This document shows, in pieces, positions 1 through 7,103 of a stretch of 33,855 bases of DNA. The notes beneath the pieces were generated by a model, which was not told the origin of the DNA, did no database searches, and saw nothing but the letters and a program-made list of their open reading frames with translations. Within the stretch, counting starts at the first letter, position 1. Each line of letters begins with the position of its first letter. The stretch spans positions 1 through 33,855 of the forward strand of contig JARLIN010000226.1 of assembly GCA_031291715.1 (NCBI GenBank), read 5' to 3'. A program made the position numbers and the translations under genes. Source of the DNA: Rhodopila sp. (GTDB lineage Bacteria; Pseudomonadota; Alphaproteobacteria; Acetobacterales; Acetobacteraceae).

Positions 1-364
1 GGTGCCGGGCCGGGAAGCACGCATAGCGCATGTCGTTCTGCGCGCCGGTCGCGGATGGTGTGCCGAGCCCCTCGGGCCACCAATGCCCGGTCTGTTCCGG
101 TTCCCGCTCCGCCGCCGAGGGTACCGGCCCGAGCGTCGCCGCGAGATCGGTGCACAGCGCGTCCACGCGGGCCTTGAGTCCGTTGTTGAACATATCGCCG
201 ATCATGATCATGCCACCCGCCGTCCACTGGCCCATGCCGCCCAGCTCGGGGTGATTGAACTGCGCCATTCGGCCGCCGCCGTGACGCAGGGCCTGGGCGA
301 TCGCGCGTGCCGCCGCGATGCTGAAGCCGTGACGGGTGGCGATGTCCTCGATGGTTTCGGTCAT
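1..364 (-). CDS. SHOCT-domain-type protein, N-terminal part (cut by window edge)
   Basis: The leftward frame opens with ATG at 362-364 and stays open to the window edge, so about 121 N-terminal residues are visible and the C-terminus lies outside. A strong GGAGG sits about 5 bases before the ATG and fixes the start. Visible landmarks are an N-terminal helical stretch that looks like a small DNA-binding-like helix pair (TIEDIATRHGFS), then GGMGQW, GGMIMIGDMFNN and, near the edge, QNDMRYACFPA. From memory this order is typical of bacterial proteins carrying a C-terminal SHOCT domain, a short oligomerisation module of unknown cellular role. The SHOCT segment itself is not in the window, so the name rests on the N-terminal half. 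The gene is divergent from the transglutaminase-like gene; a tandem repeat lies between them. Confidence 0.6.
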   Translation of the reverse strand, partial: MTETIEDIATRHGFSIAAARAIAQALRHGGGRMAQFNHPELGGMGQWTAGGMIMIGDMFNNGLKARVDALCTDLAATLGPVPSAAEREPEQTGHWWPEGLGTPSATGAQNDMRYACFPARH

Positions 365-452
365 CAGGTCCTCCGTATCTCCCGGCCTGCACATGGCATG
401 CGTGACCGGGGCCGCTGGAAGAAAACCGTACGGGACTCGCGCGATCGTGTCG

Positions 453-506
453 GACGATGCCGTCGATGCATGATCACCTCGACGATGCCGTCGATGCATG
501 ATCACC
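453..506. repeat. Two-copy tandem direct repeat in divergent promoter region
   Basis: A 26-base unit beginning GACGATGCCGTCGATGCATG and ending ATCACC occurs at 453-478 and, without mismatch, at 481-506, giving a 28-base period. Each unit carries the palindromes ATGCAT and TGATCA. The pair lies between the leftward SHOCT-type gene (start 364) and the rightward transglutaminase-like gene (start 617). That is a natural place for an operator, but a chance local duplication is equally possible. Confidence 0.75.
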
Positions 507-616
507 CTGTGGACAATGCTCGCATGCACACGATCGTCACGCGCACGTGACGCAAACCGGCACCGTCCGGCCGCGTTATGCGGCGCTTGGGAACCTCTCC
601 CGCAGGAGTTTGCTTC

Positions 617-1423
617 GTGTTGATCCGCGCCGGTTATGCCATCACCTATGAAAGTCCTCAGCCGACACCGATGCATCTGGCGCTGAGTGTTCATCCGTCC
701 CGGATGCGGGATGTCGTTGGACCGCACCAGATCAGGTTCGACCCGCCGATCGGCGCGAGCGAGTATCGCGACGTCTCCGGGAACATCTGTCACCGCATCG
801 TGGCGCCCGCGGGCCGGTTGCGGATATCCACGCAGATCATGGTCAGCGACCCGGGCACACCCGATCCGGTCGTTCCATATGCGGCGCAACATGCCGTGCA
901 GGATCTGCCGGACGATGTGCTGGTCTACCTGCTGGGCAGCCGCTACTGCGAAACCGATCGGCTGACACAGCTGGCGTGGTCGCTGTTCGGCCACACGCCC
1001 GAAGGATGGCCGCGTGTTCAGGCGATCTGCGATTATGTGCATAACCGGATCGAATTCGGTTATCATCACGCCGATCCCACACGCACCGCCTTCGTCGGGC
1101 ATGCCGAGGGGCGGGGCGTGTGCCGCGACTTCGCCCATCTGGCGGTCACGTTGTGCCGTTGCATGAATATTCCCGCGCGCTACTGCACGGGATACCTGGG
1201 GGATATCGGCATTCCGCCAGTGGAGGCGCCGATGGATTTCAGCGCCTGGTTCGAGGCATATCTCGGCGGACATTGGCATACGTTCGACGCGCGCCATAAT
1301 ACGCCGCGCATCGGGCGTATTCTGATGGCGCGGGGGAGGGATGCGACGGATGTCGCGCTTTCCACGATTTTCGGCCCTTGCGCCCTGGTAGGCTTCGACG
1401 TCGTGACGGATGAGGTGCGGTAG
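617..1423 (+). CDS. Transglutaminase-like cysteine protease family protein
   Basis: This 268-residue protein has an N-terminal beta-rich region followed by a transglutaminase-like core. The catalytic Cys is at about residue 169 (GRGVCRDFAHLA), and the His/Asp region is at about residues 219-224 (GGHWHTFDA). I chose the GTG at 617: it is preceded by AGGAG about 8 bases upstream and gives the family-typical opening (V/M)LIRAGYAITYE. The frame stays open upstream to an ATG at 578, but that start lacks a comparable ribosome site. Members of this family are cytosolic proteins of mostly unknown substrate, often called transglutaminase-like enzymes or cysteine proteases; no signal peptide is visible here. 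It is transcribed alone, with a stem-loop just after its stop. Family assignment is solid, the reaction is unknown. Confidence 0.85.
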   Translation: MLIRAGYAITYESPQPTPMHLALSVHPSRMRDVVGPHQIRFDPPIGASEYRDVSGNICHRIVAPAGRLRISTQIMVSDPGTPDPVVPYAAQHAVQDLPDDVLVYLLGSRYCETDRLTQLAWSLFGHTPEGWPRVQAICDYVHNRIEFGYHHADPTRTAFVGHAEGRGVCRDFAHLAVTLCRCMNIPARYCTGYLGDIGIPPVEAPMDFSAWFEAYLGGHWHTFDARHNTPRIGRILMARGRDATDVALSTIFGPCALVGFDVVTDEVR

Positions 1424-1435
1424 GACGTCGTTCCG

Positions 1436-1470
1436 CCTCGGCGACCTGGGTTGTTGACCCGTCGCCGGGG
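1436..1470 (+). terminator. Stem-loop after the transglutaminase-like gene
   Basis: A 10-bp outer stem (1436-1445 with 1461-1470, one G·T pair) encloses a second GGGT/ACCC stem (1448-1451 with 1457-1460). It starts 13 bases after the stop codon. There is no T-run after it, so it could be an intrinsic terminator of the T-poor type common in GC-rich genomes or merely an mRNA-end hairpin. Confidence 0.45.
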
Positions 1471-1604
1471 CCGCGCAGATGCGTAATAGGCGGCTTGCCG
1501 ATGCGCCCCGCGCGTGCGTAATTCAAAGCCGTGTCGCCACGATCCCGCGCATGATTCAGACCAGGAGTCCATGAAATGCTTCCGGACTGGAAGACTTCGG
1601 CTTG

Positions 1605-2744
1605 ATGGAGCCAACCGGTCCAGACGCGGCCCCAGCGTGGCAGCTCCGCCGTTTGAACGGGCGTGATGTTCTTGTCCTCGCCGGTGACTGGATCGCGCAA
1701 TCCGGTCGCATTCCCGAATTTCCCGCCAATGCCCTTGCCGGGGTCGCGGGCGGCCAGGCCGTGGCGCTCGATGTCGCCGGCCTCGGCCGCTGGGATAGCG
1801 GCCTGATCGAATTTCTCTGGGATGCCGAGCGTACCGCGACGAGCGCCGGCATCGCCATCGACAGCGCGACGCTACCGGCCTCCGCTCGTACGTTGCTGGG
1901 GTTGCTGCCCGACCGGCTGGCAGAGCCTCGGCCTGTGACCCGCCGTGGTTTCCGGCCGCTGAACTGGCTTGGCGGCAAAACGATTGCCCTGCTCTCCGAG
2001 CTGGGAGTCCTCAGCATGTTGCTTGCCATGACCGCGCAGGGCGGCGTCCTGGCGGTGGCCGGCCGGGCGCGCATGCGGGCGGTCGATCTTCTCGGCAATA
2101 TTCGCGACGCTGGGCCGTCCGCGTTGATCATCGTCAGCGTGGTCAATTTCCTGATCGGCGCCATCCTCGCCTTTGTCGGCGCGGTGCAGCTCCGCAAGTT
2201 CGCAGCCGATGTCTATGTCGCGAACCTGGTCGGCCTCGCTTTGGTGCGCGAAATGTCCGCTGTCATGACCGCGATCGTCATGGCTGGGCGCACCGGCGGC
2301 GCCTATGCCGCACGCATCGCGACGATGCAGGGGAATGAGGAGATCGACGCGCTCCAGGTGATCGGCATCCCCGTGGCCGACTATATCCTGCTGCCGTCGA
2401 TCCTCGCGCTCGTCTTCACCATGCCGTTTCTGTATCTTTATGGCTGCCTCGTCGGCATGCTCGGAGGCTTCACGGTCTCCATCGCCATGCTGAATATCAC
2501 CCCGGCCGGCTATCTGCTGCAGACGCTTGACGCCGTGCCGCTCGACCAGTTCGTATTCGGTTTCCTCAAATGCATCGCCTTCGCCGTCCTGATCGGCGTG
2601 ACGAGCTGCCGCATCGGGCTCAAGGCGGGGCGCAGCGCCGCCGATGTCGGCGTGGCGGCGACGCGGGCCGTCGTCATCGGGATCGTCGGCGTCATCGCGC
2701 TGGATGCGATTTTCGCCGTCATCGCCGACGTCGTCGGAATTTGA
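1605..2744 (+). CDS. MlaE-family ABC transporter permease with N-terminal STAS-like domain
   Basis: This is the inner-membrane permease of a Mla/MCE phospholipid transporter. The first ~110 residues form a soluble STAS-like domain (MlaB-like); the remainder is the MlaE permease with about five hydrophobic segments. The conserved coupling region around GRTGGAYAARI and NEEIDALQVIGI is present, where the permease contacts the ATPase. Length (379 residues) fits the STAS-fused alphaproteobacterial form rather than the shorter E. coli MlaE. The start is ATG at 1605, with GGAAGA about 12 bases upstream; an in-frame TTG directly before it at 1602 is possible. It is the first gene of a four-gene operon; the ATPase gene begins 4 bases after its stop. 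Confidence 0.92.
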   Translation: MEPTGPDAAPAWQLRRLNGRDVLVLAGDWIAQSGRIPEFPANALAGVAGGQAVALDVAGLGRWDSGLIEFLWDAERTATSAGIAIDSATLPASARTLLGLLPDRLAEPRPVTRRGFRPLNWLGGKTIALLSELGVLSMLLAMTAQGGVLAVAGRARMRAVDLLGNIRDAGPSALIIVSVVNFLIGAILAFVGAVQLRKFAADVYVANLVGLALVREMSAVMTAIVMAGRTGGAYAARIATMQGNEEIDALQVIGIPVADYILLPSILALVFTMPFLYLYGCLVGMLGGFTVSIAMLNITPAGYLLQTLDAVPLDQFVFGFLKCIAFAVLIGVTSCRIGLKAGRSAADVGVAATRAVVIGIVGVIALDAIFAVIADVVGI

Positions 2745-2748
2745 CGTC

Positions 2749-3552
2749 ATGACCGATCCTCGCCTGCACGACCCCGGCGAAAATCCGCTGCTTTCGGTGC
2801 GCGATGTGACGCTCGCCTTCGGGCCAAAGGTGATCCAGCATGACCTGTCCTTCGACGTGCGGCGTGGCAGCATTTTTGCGGTGATGGGCGGCAGCGGCTG
2901 CGGCAAGAGCACGGTGTTGAAGTCCATGATCGGACTCTTGCGTCCGGCCTTGGGCAGCATCTCGGTGGACGGCGAGGACTACTGGGCCGGCACCGAGGCG
3001 CGCCGGACCGAGATCGGGCGGCGTTTCGGTGTGCTGTTCCAAAGCGGGGCGCTCTGGAGCGCGCTGACGGTGGGGGAAAACGTGGCCTTGCCGCTGCAGA
3101 TGTTCACGAAGCTGGACGAGGCCGCCGTAAGCCGTGTCGTGAGGCTGAAACTCGGCCTGGTCGGGATGGAGGATGCGATCGACCAGCTTCCTTCCGAGCT
3201 CAGCGGCGGTATGCGCAAACGGGCGGGCCTGGCGCGGGCACTGGCGCTGGACCCGGACGTTCTGTTCTTCGACGAGCCATCCGCCGGGCTCGACCCGATC
3301 ACCTCCAGCCGGCTCGATGATCTGATCCTCAATTTGCGCGATGGTCTGGGTGCGACGATCGTCATCGTCAGCCATGAGTTGCCGAGCCTGTTTGCTATAG
3401 CGGATGATGGGGTGTTCCTTGACGCCCAGACCAGGACGGCGATCGCGCATGGCTCCCCGTTGTCGTTGCGTGATACGTCTCCTGACCCGCAAGTGGAGGC
3501 CTTCATGCGGCGCGAACGTCCCGAAGCCCTGACCGCTGGAAAGGTGCCATGA
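2749..3552 (+). CDS. MlaF-family ABC transporter ATP-binding protein
   Basis: This 267-residue ATPase energises the MlaE-type permease upstream. The Walker A motif is at residues 47-55 (GGSGCGKST), the signature LSGG at 151-154, the Walker B Asp/Glu at 175-176 (FFDEPSAGLDP), and an H-loop SHE follows. The start ATG at 2749 lies 4 bases after the permease stop; the reading frame remains open upstream inside the permease gene, but that extension has no homology and overlaps coding sequence. Its stop overlaps the start of the MCE gene in an ATGA arrangement, indicating translational coupling. Function in maintaining outer-membrane lipid asymmetry follows from the family; the direction of transport cannot be read from the sequence. 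Confidence 0.93.
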   Translation: MTDPRLHDPGENPLLSVRDVTLAFGPKVIQHDLSFDVRRGSIFAVMGGSGCGKSTVLKSMIGLLRPALGSISVDGEDYWAGTEARRTEIGRRFGVLFQSGALWSALTVGENVALPLQMFTKLDEAAVSRVVRLKLGLVGMEDAIDQLPSELSGGMRKRAGLARALALDPDVLFFDEPSAGLDPITSSRLDDLILNLRDGLGATIVIVSHELPSLFAIADDGVFLDAQTRTAIAHGSPLSLRDTSPDPQVEAFMRRERPEALTAGKVP

Positions 3553-4511
3553 GAGCCGACAGACAGACGGCGGTGGGCGCCTTCGTGCTGGGGGGACTCG
3601 TGCTCGTCCTGAGCGCGATCGTCCTTTTCGGCAAATTCAATTTTCTGCATCCGAGCATCCGCGCGGCGGTTGTTTTCCAGGATTCGATCGCCGGATTGTC
3701 GGTCGGCGCACCGGTCACGTTTCGTGGCGTGCCGGTAGGGGCGGTGGAGAGCATCGGCATCCAGTTCGATCCGAAGTCCAACACCGCCTACATCCCGGTC
3801 ACGGTAAGGCTCGAGCCAGGCCGAACGCTGATCTCAAGGAAGGGCGATATGGTCGATCTTAAAGACCTGATCACGCGGGGCCTGCGGGCGGAGCTGAAGG
3901 TGCAGAGTTTCGTGACAGGCCAGTCGCAGATTGATCTCGATTTCGATCCCGGGTCGGCCCCGATTCTATATCCGGACGTTACCGATCTGCCGGAAATTCC
4001 GACGCGGCAATCCAGCCTTCAGCGCGCGGCGGAACAACTCAGCCAACTGCCCCTGCGTGAACTGGCGGAGCACACCAACGCCACCTTGCAGAGCCTGCGT
4101 GCGCTGTCGGACAAGCTGGATAAGGATTTGCCGCCGCTGGTCGAGAGCCTGAAGGCCACATCGGACAAGGCCGCCCAGACGGTCGATGCCGCGACCCAGG
4201 CGATCAGGGAGCTGCAAGGCCGGCTGGACACCACGCTAAGCGATATCAGCCAGTTTGCCGTCTCCGGCGACCGTCAACTGGATCAGCGCGGCGCGGATTT
4301 GCACACGCTGCTGACGGCATCCAACCAGACGATGCTGCAAGTCCGCGATCTTCTCGGCGACCTGAAGGGCCTGACCTCGGATCGTGCCGCTTCTCGTGCC
4401 AATATCGAGTCGACCCTGCGCGATCTCGCTGCTGCCGCGGCCTCGCTGCGAGGGTTCGCGAACGACGTCGAGCACAATCCGCAACTGCTGTTGACCGGAC
4501 GCCGGCCATGA
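3549..4511 (+). CDS. MlaD-family MCE domain protein
   Basis: This 320-residue lipid-binding partner of the transporter has one N-terminal membrane anchor (about residues 11-28, GAFVLGGLVLVLSAIVLFG). An MCE domain follows at about residues 35-115 (GLSVGAPVTFRGVPVGAV), and then a long helical C-terminal region with heptad-like spacing that may form the hollow needle or tube seen in longer MCE proteins. It is longer than E. coli MlaD (about 180 residues) and closer to the PqiB/YebT-like or alphaproteobacterial types in having this helical tail. The start overlaps the ATPase stop by 4 bases, and its own stop overlaps the lipoprotein start by 4. Confidence 0.92.
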   Translation: MRADRQTAVGAFVLGGLVLVLSAIVLFGKFNFLHPSIRAAVVFQDSIAGLSVGAPVTFRGVPVGAVESIGIQFDPKSNTAYIPVTVRLEPGRTLISRKGDMVDLKDLITRGLRAELKVQSFVTGQSQIDLDFDPGSAPILYPDVTDLPEIPTRQSSLQRAAEQLSQLPLRELAEHTNATLQSLRALSDKLDKDLPPLVESLKATSDKAAQTVDAATQAIRELQGRLDTTLSDISQFAVSGDRQLDQRGADLHTLLTASNQTMLQVRDLLGDLKGLTSDRAASRANIESTLRDLAAAAASLRGFANDVEHNPQLLLTGRRP

Positions 4512-5092
4512 GCGGTTGGGGGCGGATCCGTGCTTTCATTCTGGCATGCGCCGCCACCTCGCTGGTGACTGGCTGCGCCGCGCCGCCGCTCACGCTTTAT
4601 TCGCTGGGCGCGCCTTCGACCGCCCCGGACGCGGCGCCGCTTCGCGCGAAGCCGATCGTGATCGAGATCGCGCGGGTGACCGTTCCAGACGAACTCGACG
4701 TCGAAGATATCGTGGTCCGTGACGGCAGCATTCTGCGGCGAAGCCAGCGGGGCCGTTGGGCGAGCCGCCTCTCGCTGGGCATTACCGACAGGCTGACGGA
4801 GCGCCTGGCGGAGCGCCGTCCGGACGCGCTGGTCACGGATCGGCCGCAGGTTGAGGCGCCGACCTATCGGGTCCTGATCAACATCAGCCGGCTGGATGTG
4901 ACCACCGCCGGTGTTGTGACATTGGAAGCAAATTGGTTGATCGTGCCCCACGATCCGGCCGTCGCCACGCGGCGCGACCGTGCGCGGTTCAGCGCGACCG
5001 GGCCTGTCGCGACGGACCAGGATGTGGTGACGCTGGTCGAGACCGTGCTGGATCGGCTCGCCGACGCTATCGCGATACCGGGACGGCGATAA
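4508..5092 (+). CDS. ABC-type transport auxiliary lipoprotein (PqiC-like)
   Basis: A 194-residue lipoprotein. The signal peptide ends in the lipobox VTGC with the lipidated Cys at residue 23. The mature part (TLYSLGAPS near its start) resembles the ABC-type transport auxiliary lipoprotein family that includes PqiC and accompanies MCE systems. It is expected to sit in the inner leaflet of the outer membrane and receive or anchor the MCE protein; this is inference from family context. The ATGA overlap with the MCE gene marks it as the fourth gene of the operon. No MlaA or MlaC homologue lies next to it, so this is an MlaEFD-plus-lipoprotein set rather than the full E. coli mla operon. Confidence 0.85.
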   Translation: MSGWGRIRAFILACAATSLVTGCAAPPLTLYSLGAPSTAPDAAPLRAKPIVIEIARVTVPDELDVEDIVVRDGSILRRSQRGRWASRLSLGITDRLTERLAERRPDALVTDRPQVEAPTYRVLINISRLDVTTAGVVTLEANWLIVPHDPAVATRRDRARFSATGPVATDQDVVTLVETVLDRLADAIAIPGRR

Positions 5093-5194
5093 GGGGCACG
5101 CGCGACGCCCGCGCTCCCCCGAAGCGCTTGATGCGCGTTGCTTGCATGCGGACCCCAAGGCCCCAAATGTCTTCGCCTATGGAGGACTGCTTCG

Positions 5195-6124
5195 ATGCTG
5201 GGCTTGGTCAATACCCCGAACGGCACCGCTCCGGTTGAATTGCGTGAATTGCCCGAGCCGAACCCGACACGCAACGAGGCGCTGGTTGAAGTGCATGCGT
5301 TCTCGCTGAACCGCGGCGAATTGCGCTCGTTTCGTAACAACGAGGAAGGCTGGGTCCCCGGGCAGGACGTCGCCGGCGTCGTGCTGCGGCCGGCCGCCAA
5401 CGGCGAAGGCCCGCCGGCCGGAACCCGTGTCGTCGCGCTGATGGACGAGTTCGGCTGGGCACAGCGCGCCGCGGTGCTCAGTCATCGGATGGCGGTGTTG
5501 CCGGACAATGTCAGCTTTTCACAGGCCGCTTCCCTGCCGGTGGCGGGTTTGACGGCGCTGCGCACCCTGCGCCACGGCGGATCCCTTATCGGGCGGCGGG
5601 TGCTGATCACCGGTGCGGCTGGCGGCGTCGGAACGCTGGCCGTGCAGATCGCGGCACATTCCGGGGCGCATGTGACCGCCGTGGTGGGACGGCCGGAACG
5701 CGCGGCGGGATTGAGGGAACTCGGTGCCGCGGAGGTGGTCGCGGGGATCGAGCACGCACAGGGCCGCTTTGCGCTGATACTGGAATCAGGGGGCGGGGCA
5801 TCGCTCGCGAAGGCGATCCAGCTTGTCGAGCCGAAAGGAACGGTCGTGGTGTATGGCAATTCCTCGGCCGAACCGACGACGGTCAGTTTCGCCGATTTCC
5901 GTGGGGCGCCGAATGCGCGGGTGCAGAGTTTCAGCTATTTCACCTCGGAAGCCGAGGAGCGCTTCGCACCGGATCTGGCCCTTCTGGTGTCTCTGATCGC
6001 CGATGGATCGCTGAAACCGCAGATCGGCGTGGAGCGGAGTTGGCGGGACATCGCCCAGGTGGCTGAGCAGTTGCGTGACAGACGTGTCGCCGGTAAGGCC
6101 GTGCTTATGGTCGAACAGGGCTAG
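5195..6124 (+). CDS. Zinc-independent MDR-family quinone oxidoreductase-like protein
   Basis: This 309-residue protein belongs to the medium-chain dehydrogenase/reductase superfamily. It has a GroES-like N-terminal half (LNRGELRSF, VPGQDVAGVV) and a nucleotide-binding half with VLITGAAGGVGTLAVQ at about residues 145-160. The ligands for catalytic and structural zinc are absent, as in NADPH:quinone oxidoreductases and enoyl reductases. I chose ATG 5195 because GGAGG lies about 9 bases upstream and the protein then begins like its relatives. It is about 100 bases downstream of the lipid-transport operon, and probably monocistronic or loosely linked to the next gene, which starts 5 bases after its stop. 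Substrate is unknown. Confidence 0.85.
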   Translation: MLGLVNTPNGTAPVELRELPEPNPTRNEALVEVHAFSLNRGELRSFRNNEEGWVPGQDVAGVVLRPAANGEGPPAGTRVVALMDEFGWAQRAAVLSHRMAVLPDNVSFSQAASLPVAGLTALRTLRHGGSLIGRRVLITGAAGGVGTLAVQIAAHSGAHVTAVVGRPERAAGLRELGAAEVVAGIEHAQGRFALILESGGGASLAKAIQLVEPKGTVVVYGNSSAEPTTVSFADFRGAPNARVQSFSYFTSEAEERFAPDLALLVSLIADGSLKPQIGVERSWRDIAQVAEQLRDRRVAGKAVLMVEQG

Positions 6125-6129
6125 ATCGT

Positions 6130-6849
6130 ATGGATTGGCCGGCTTTTCTGCCCCTTTTCCTCACCGCCGCGGTGGAATGGGTTGAGGCTTTCACCATCGT
6201 CCTCGCGGTCAGCCTGACCATTGGCTGGGCCGCCTCGCTGAGTGCCGCGGCGGCCGGGCTGGGGACACTGGCCGCGCTGACGGCACTGACCGGCGGGGCG
6301 CTGAGTCTGGGCCTGGACCTGCACGCGATCCAGTTCGTGATCGGCGTCTTCCTGCTGCTGTTCGGGGTGCGTTGGCTGGCCAAGGCGATCGCCCGTCAGG
6401 CCGGGTTGAAGGCGTTGCACGACGAGGACGCGGAATTCCGCGAGACGCGGGCCAAGGTCAGCAAGGGCGACTGGTTCGCCGCTTGGCTGATCGCGTACAA
6501 GGGCACGCTGCTGGAGGGCCTGGAGGTTTGGCTGGTCGTCGTCGCGTTCAGCCTGCACAGCCAGGCCTGGGTGTCGAATGGGATCGCTGCCCTGGTCGCG
6601 CTGCTGGCGGTGTTCGTCGCTGGGCTCGCTGTCCACGCTCCGCTGCGGCGGGTGCCGGAGAACGCGATCAAGTTCGTCGTCGGTGCGATGATCGTCTCGT
6701 TCGGCACGTTCTGGACGCTGGAAGCCCTGGCCGGCGATGTCTGGCCGCTGGGCGACTGGAACCTAATGGTGCTGGCGGCCTTCTTCCTGCTGGGTGGGCA
6801 GGCGTTGGTGCCGATTGTCCGGGGCGGGGCGCGCGGGGTGACGGCGTGA
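6130..6849 (+). CDS. Multi-spanning membrane protein with two ExxE motifs (COG4280-like)
   Basis: This 239-residue protein has about six to seven hydrophobic segments and a short charged cytosolic loop near residues 85-115. Two intramembrane acidic motifs stand out: E16-W-V-E19 in the first segment and E129-G-L-E132 in a later one. This suggests an internal repeat of the sort seen in cation transporters such as FTR1 (REGLE) or GDT1-type proteins. From memory it resembles the uncharacterised membrane family COG4280. The gene begins 5 bases after the oxidoreductase stop and ends overlapping the start of a 55-residue membrane protein. A metal or proton transport role is inference only. Confidence 0.75.
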   Translation: MDWPAFLPLFLTAAVEWVEAFTIVLAVSLTIGWAASLSAAAAGLGTLAALTALTGGALSLGLDLHAIQFVIGVFLLLFGVRWLAKAIARQAGLKALHDEDAEFRETRAKVSKGDWFAAWLIAYKGTLLEGLEVWLVVVAFSLHSQAWVSNGIAALVALLAVFVAGLAVHAPLRRVPENAIKFVVGAMIVSFGTFWTLEALAGDVWPLGDWNLMVLAAFFLLGGQALVPIVRGGARGVTA

Positions 6850-7013
6850 AGGCTTTCATCAAGACGCTGTTCGGTGATGCGTCGAATATCGCCGGCGTGG
6901 CCCTGATCGTCGCCGTGGCGGCGGGGTTGACGGGCCTGGGCCATCCGGCCTGGGCGGTATTCGCGATGCCAGCCGCAGGTCTTGGCGTGGTCGCCTGGCT
7001 GGCGCGTCATTGA
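6846..7013 (+). CDS. 55-residue membrane protein, partner of the upstream membrane gene
   Basis: A short gene starts at GTG 6846 and overlaps the preceding stop (GTGA), the usual layout for translational coupling. The product begins MKAFIKTLFGDASNIAG and has two hydrophobic stretches (about residues 16-32 and 35-50), consistent with a two-helix hairpin. Its GC-rich third positions match the neighbours. I do not recognise a named family. The overlap suggests it works with, or is co-expressed with, the ExxE-motif membrane protein. Confidence 0.6.
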   Translation: MKAFIKTLFGDASNIAGVALIVAVAAGLTGLGHPAWAVFAMPAAGLGVVAWLARH

Positions 7014-7103
7014 ACCGCAAACTGCCTCTCGCCACGAGGGTCGAATCAGCTTATCAAGCGTCGATGAATGCGCGACTGAGCCGGCCTGTGGCCGGGCGGA
7101 CGC

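Noticed and set aside
2-550. Rightward 182-residue frame at the left edge
   Set aside because: It is antisense to the SHOCT-type gene, is Arg/His/Ala-rich and has no ribosome site or domain; the leftward frame has recognisable motifs and GGAGG.
1872-2960. Long leftward frame antisense to the permease and ATPase genes
   Set aside because: High-GC antisense shadow; composition is His/Asp/Arg-rich and the plus strand carries clear MlaE and MlaF.
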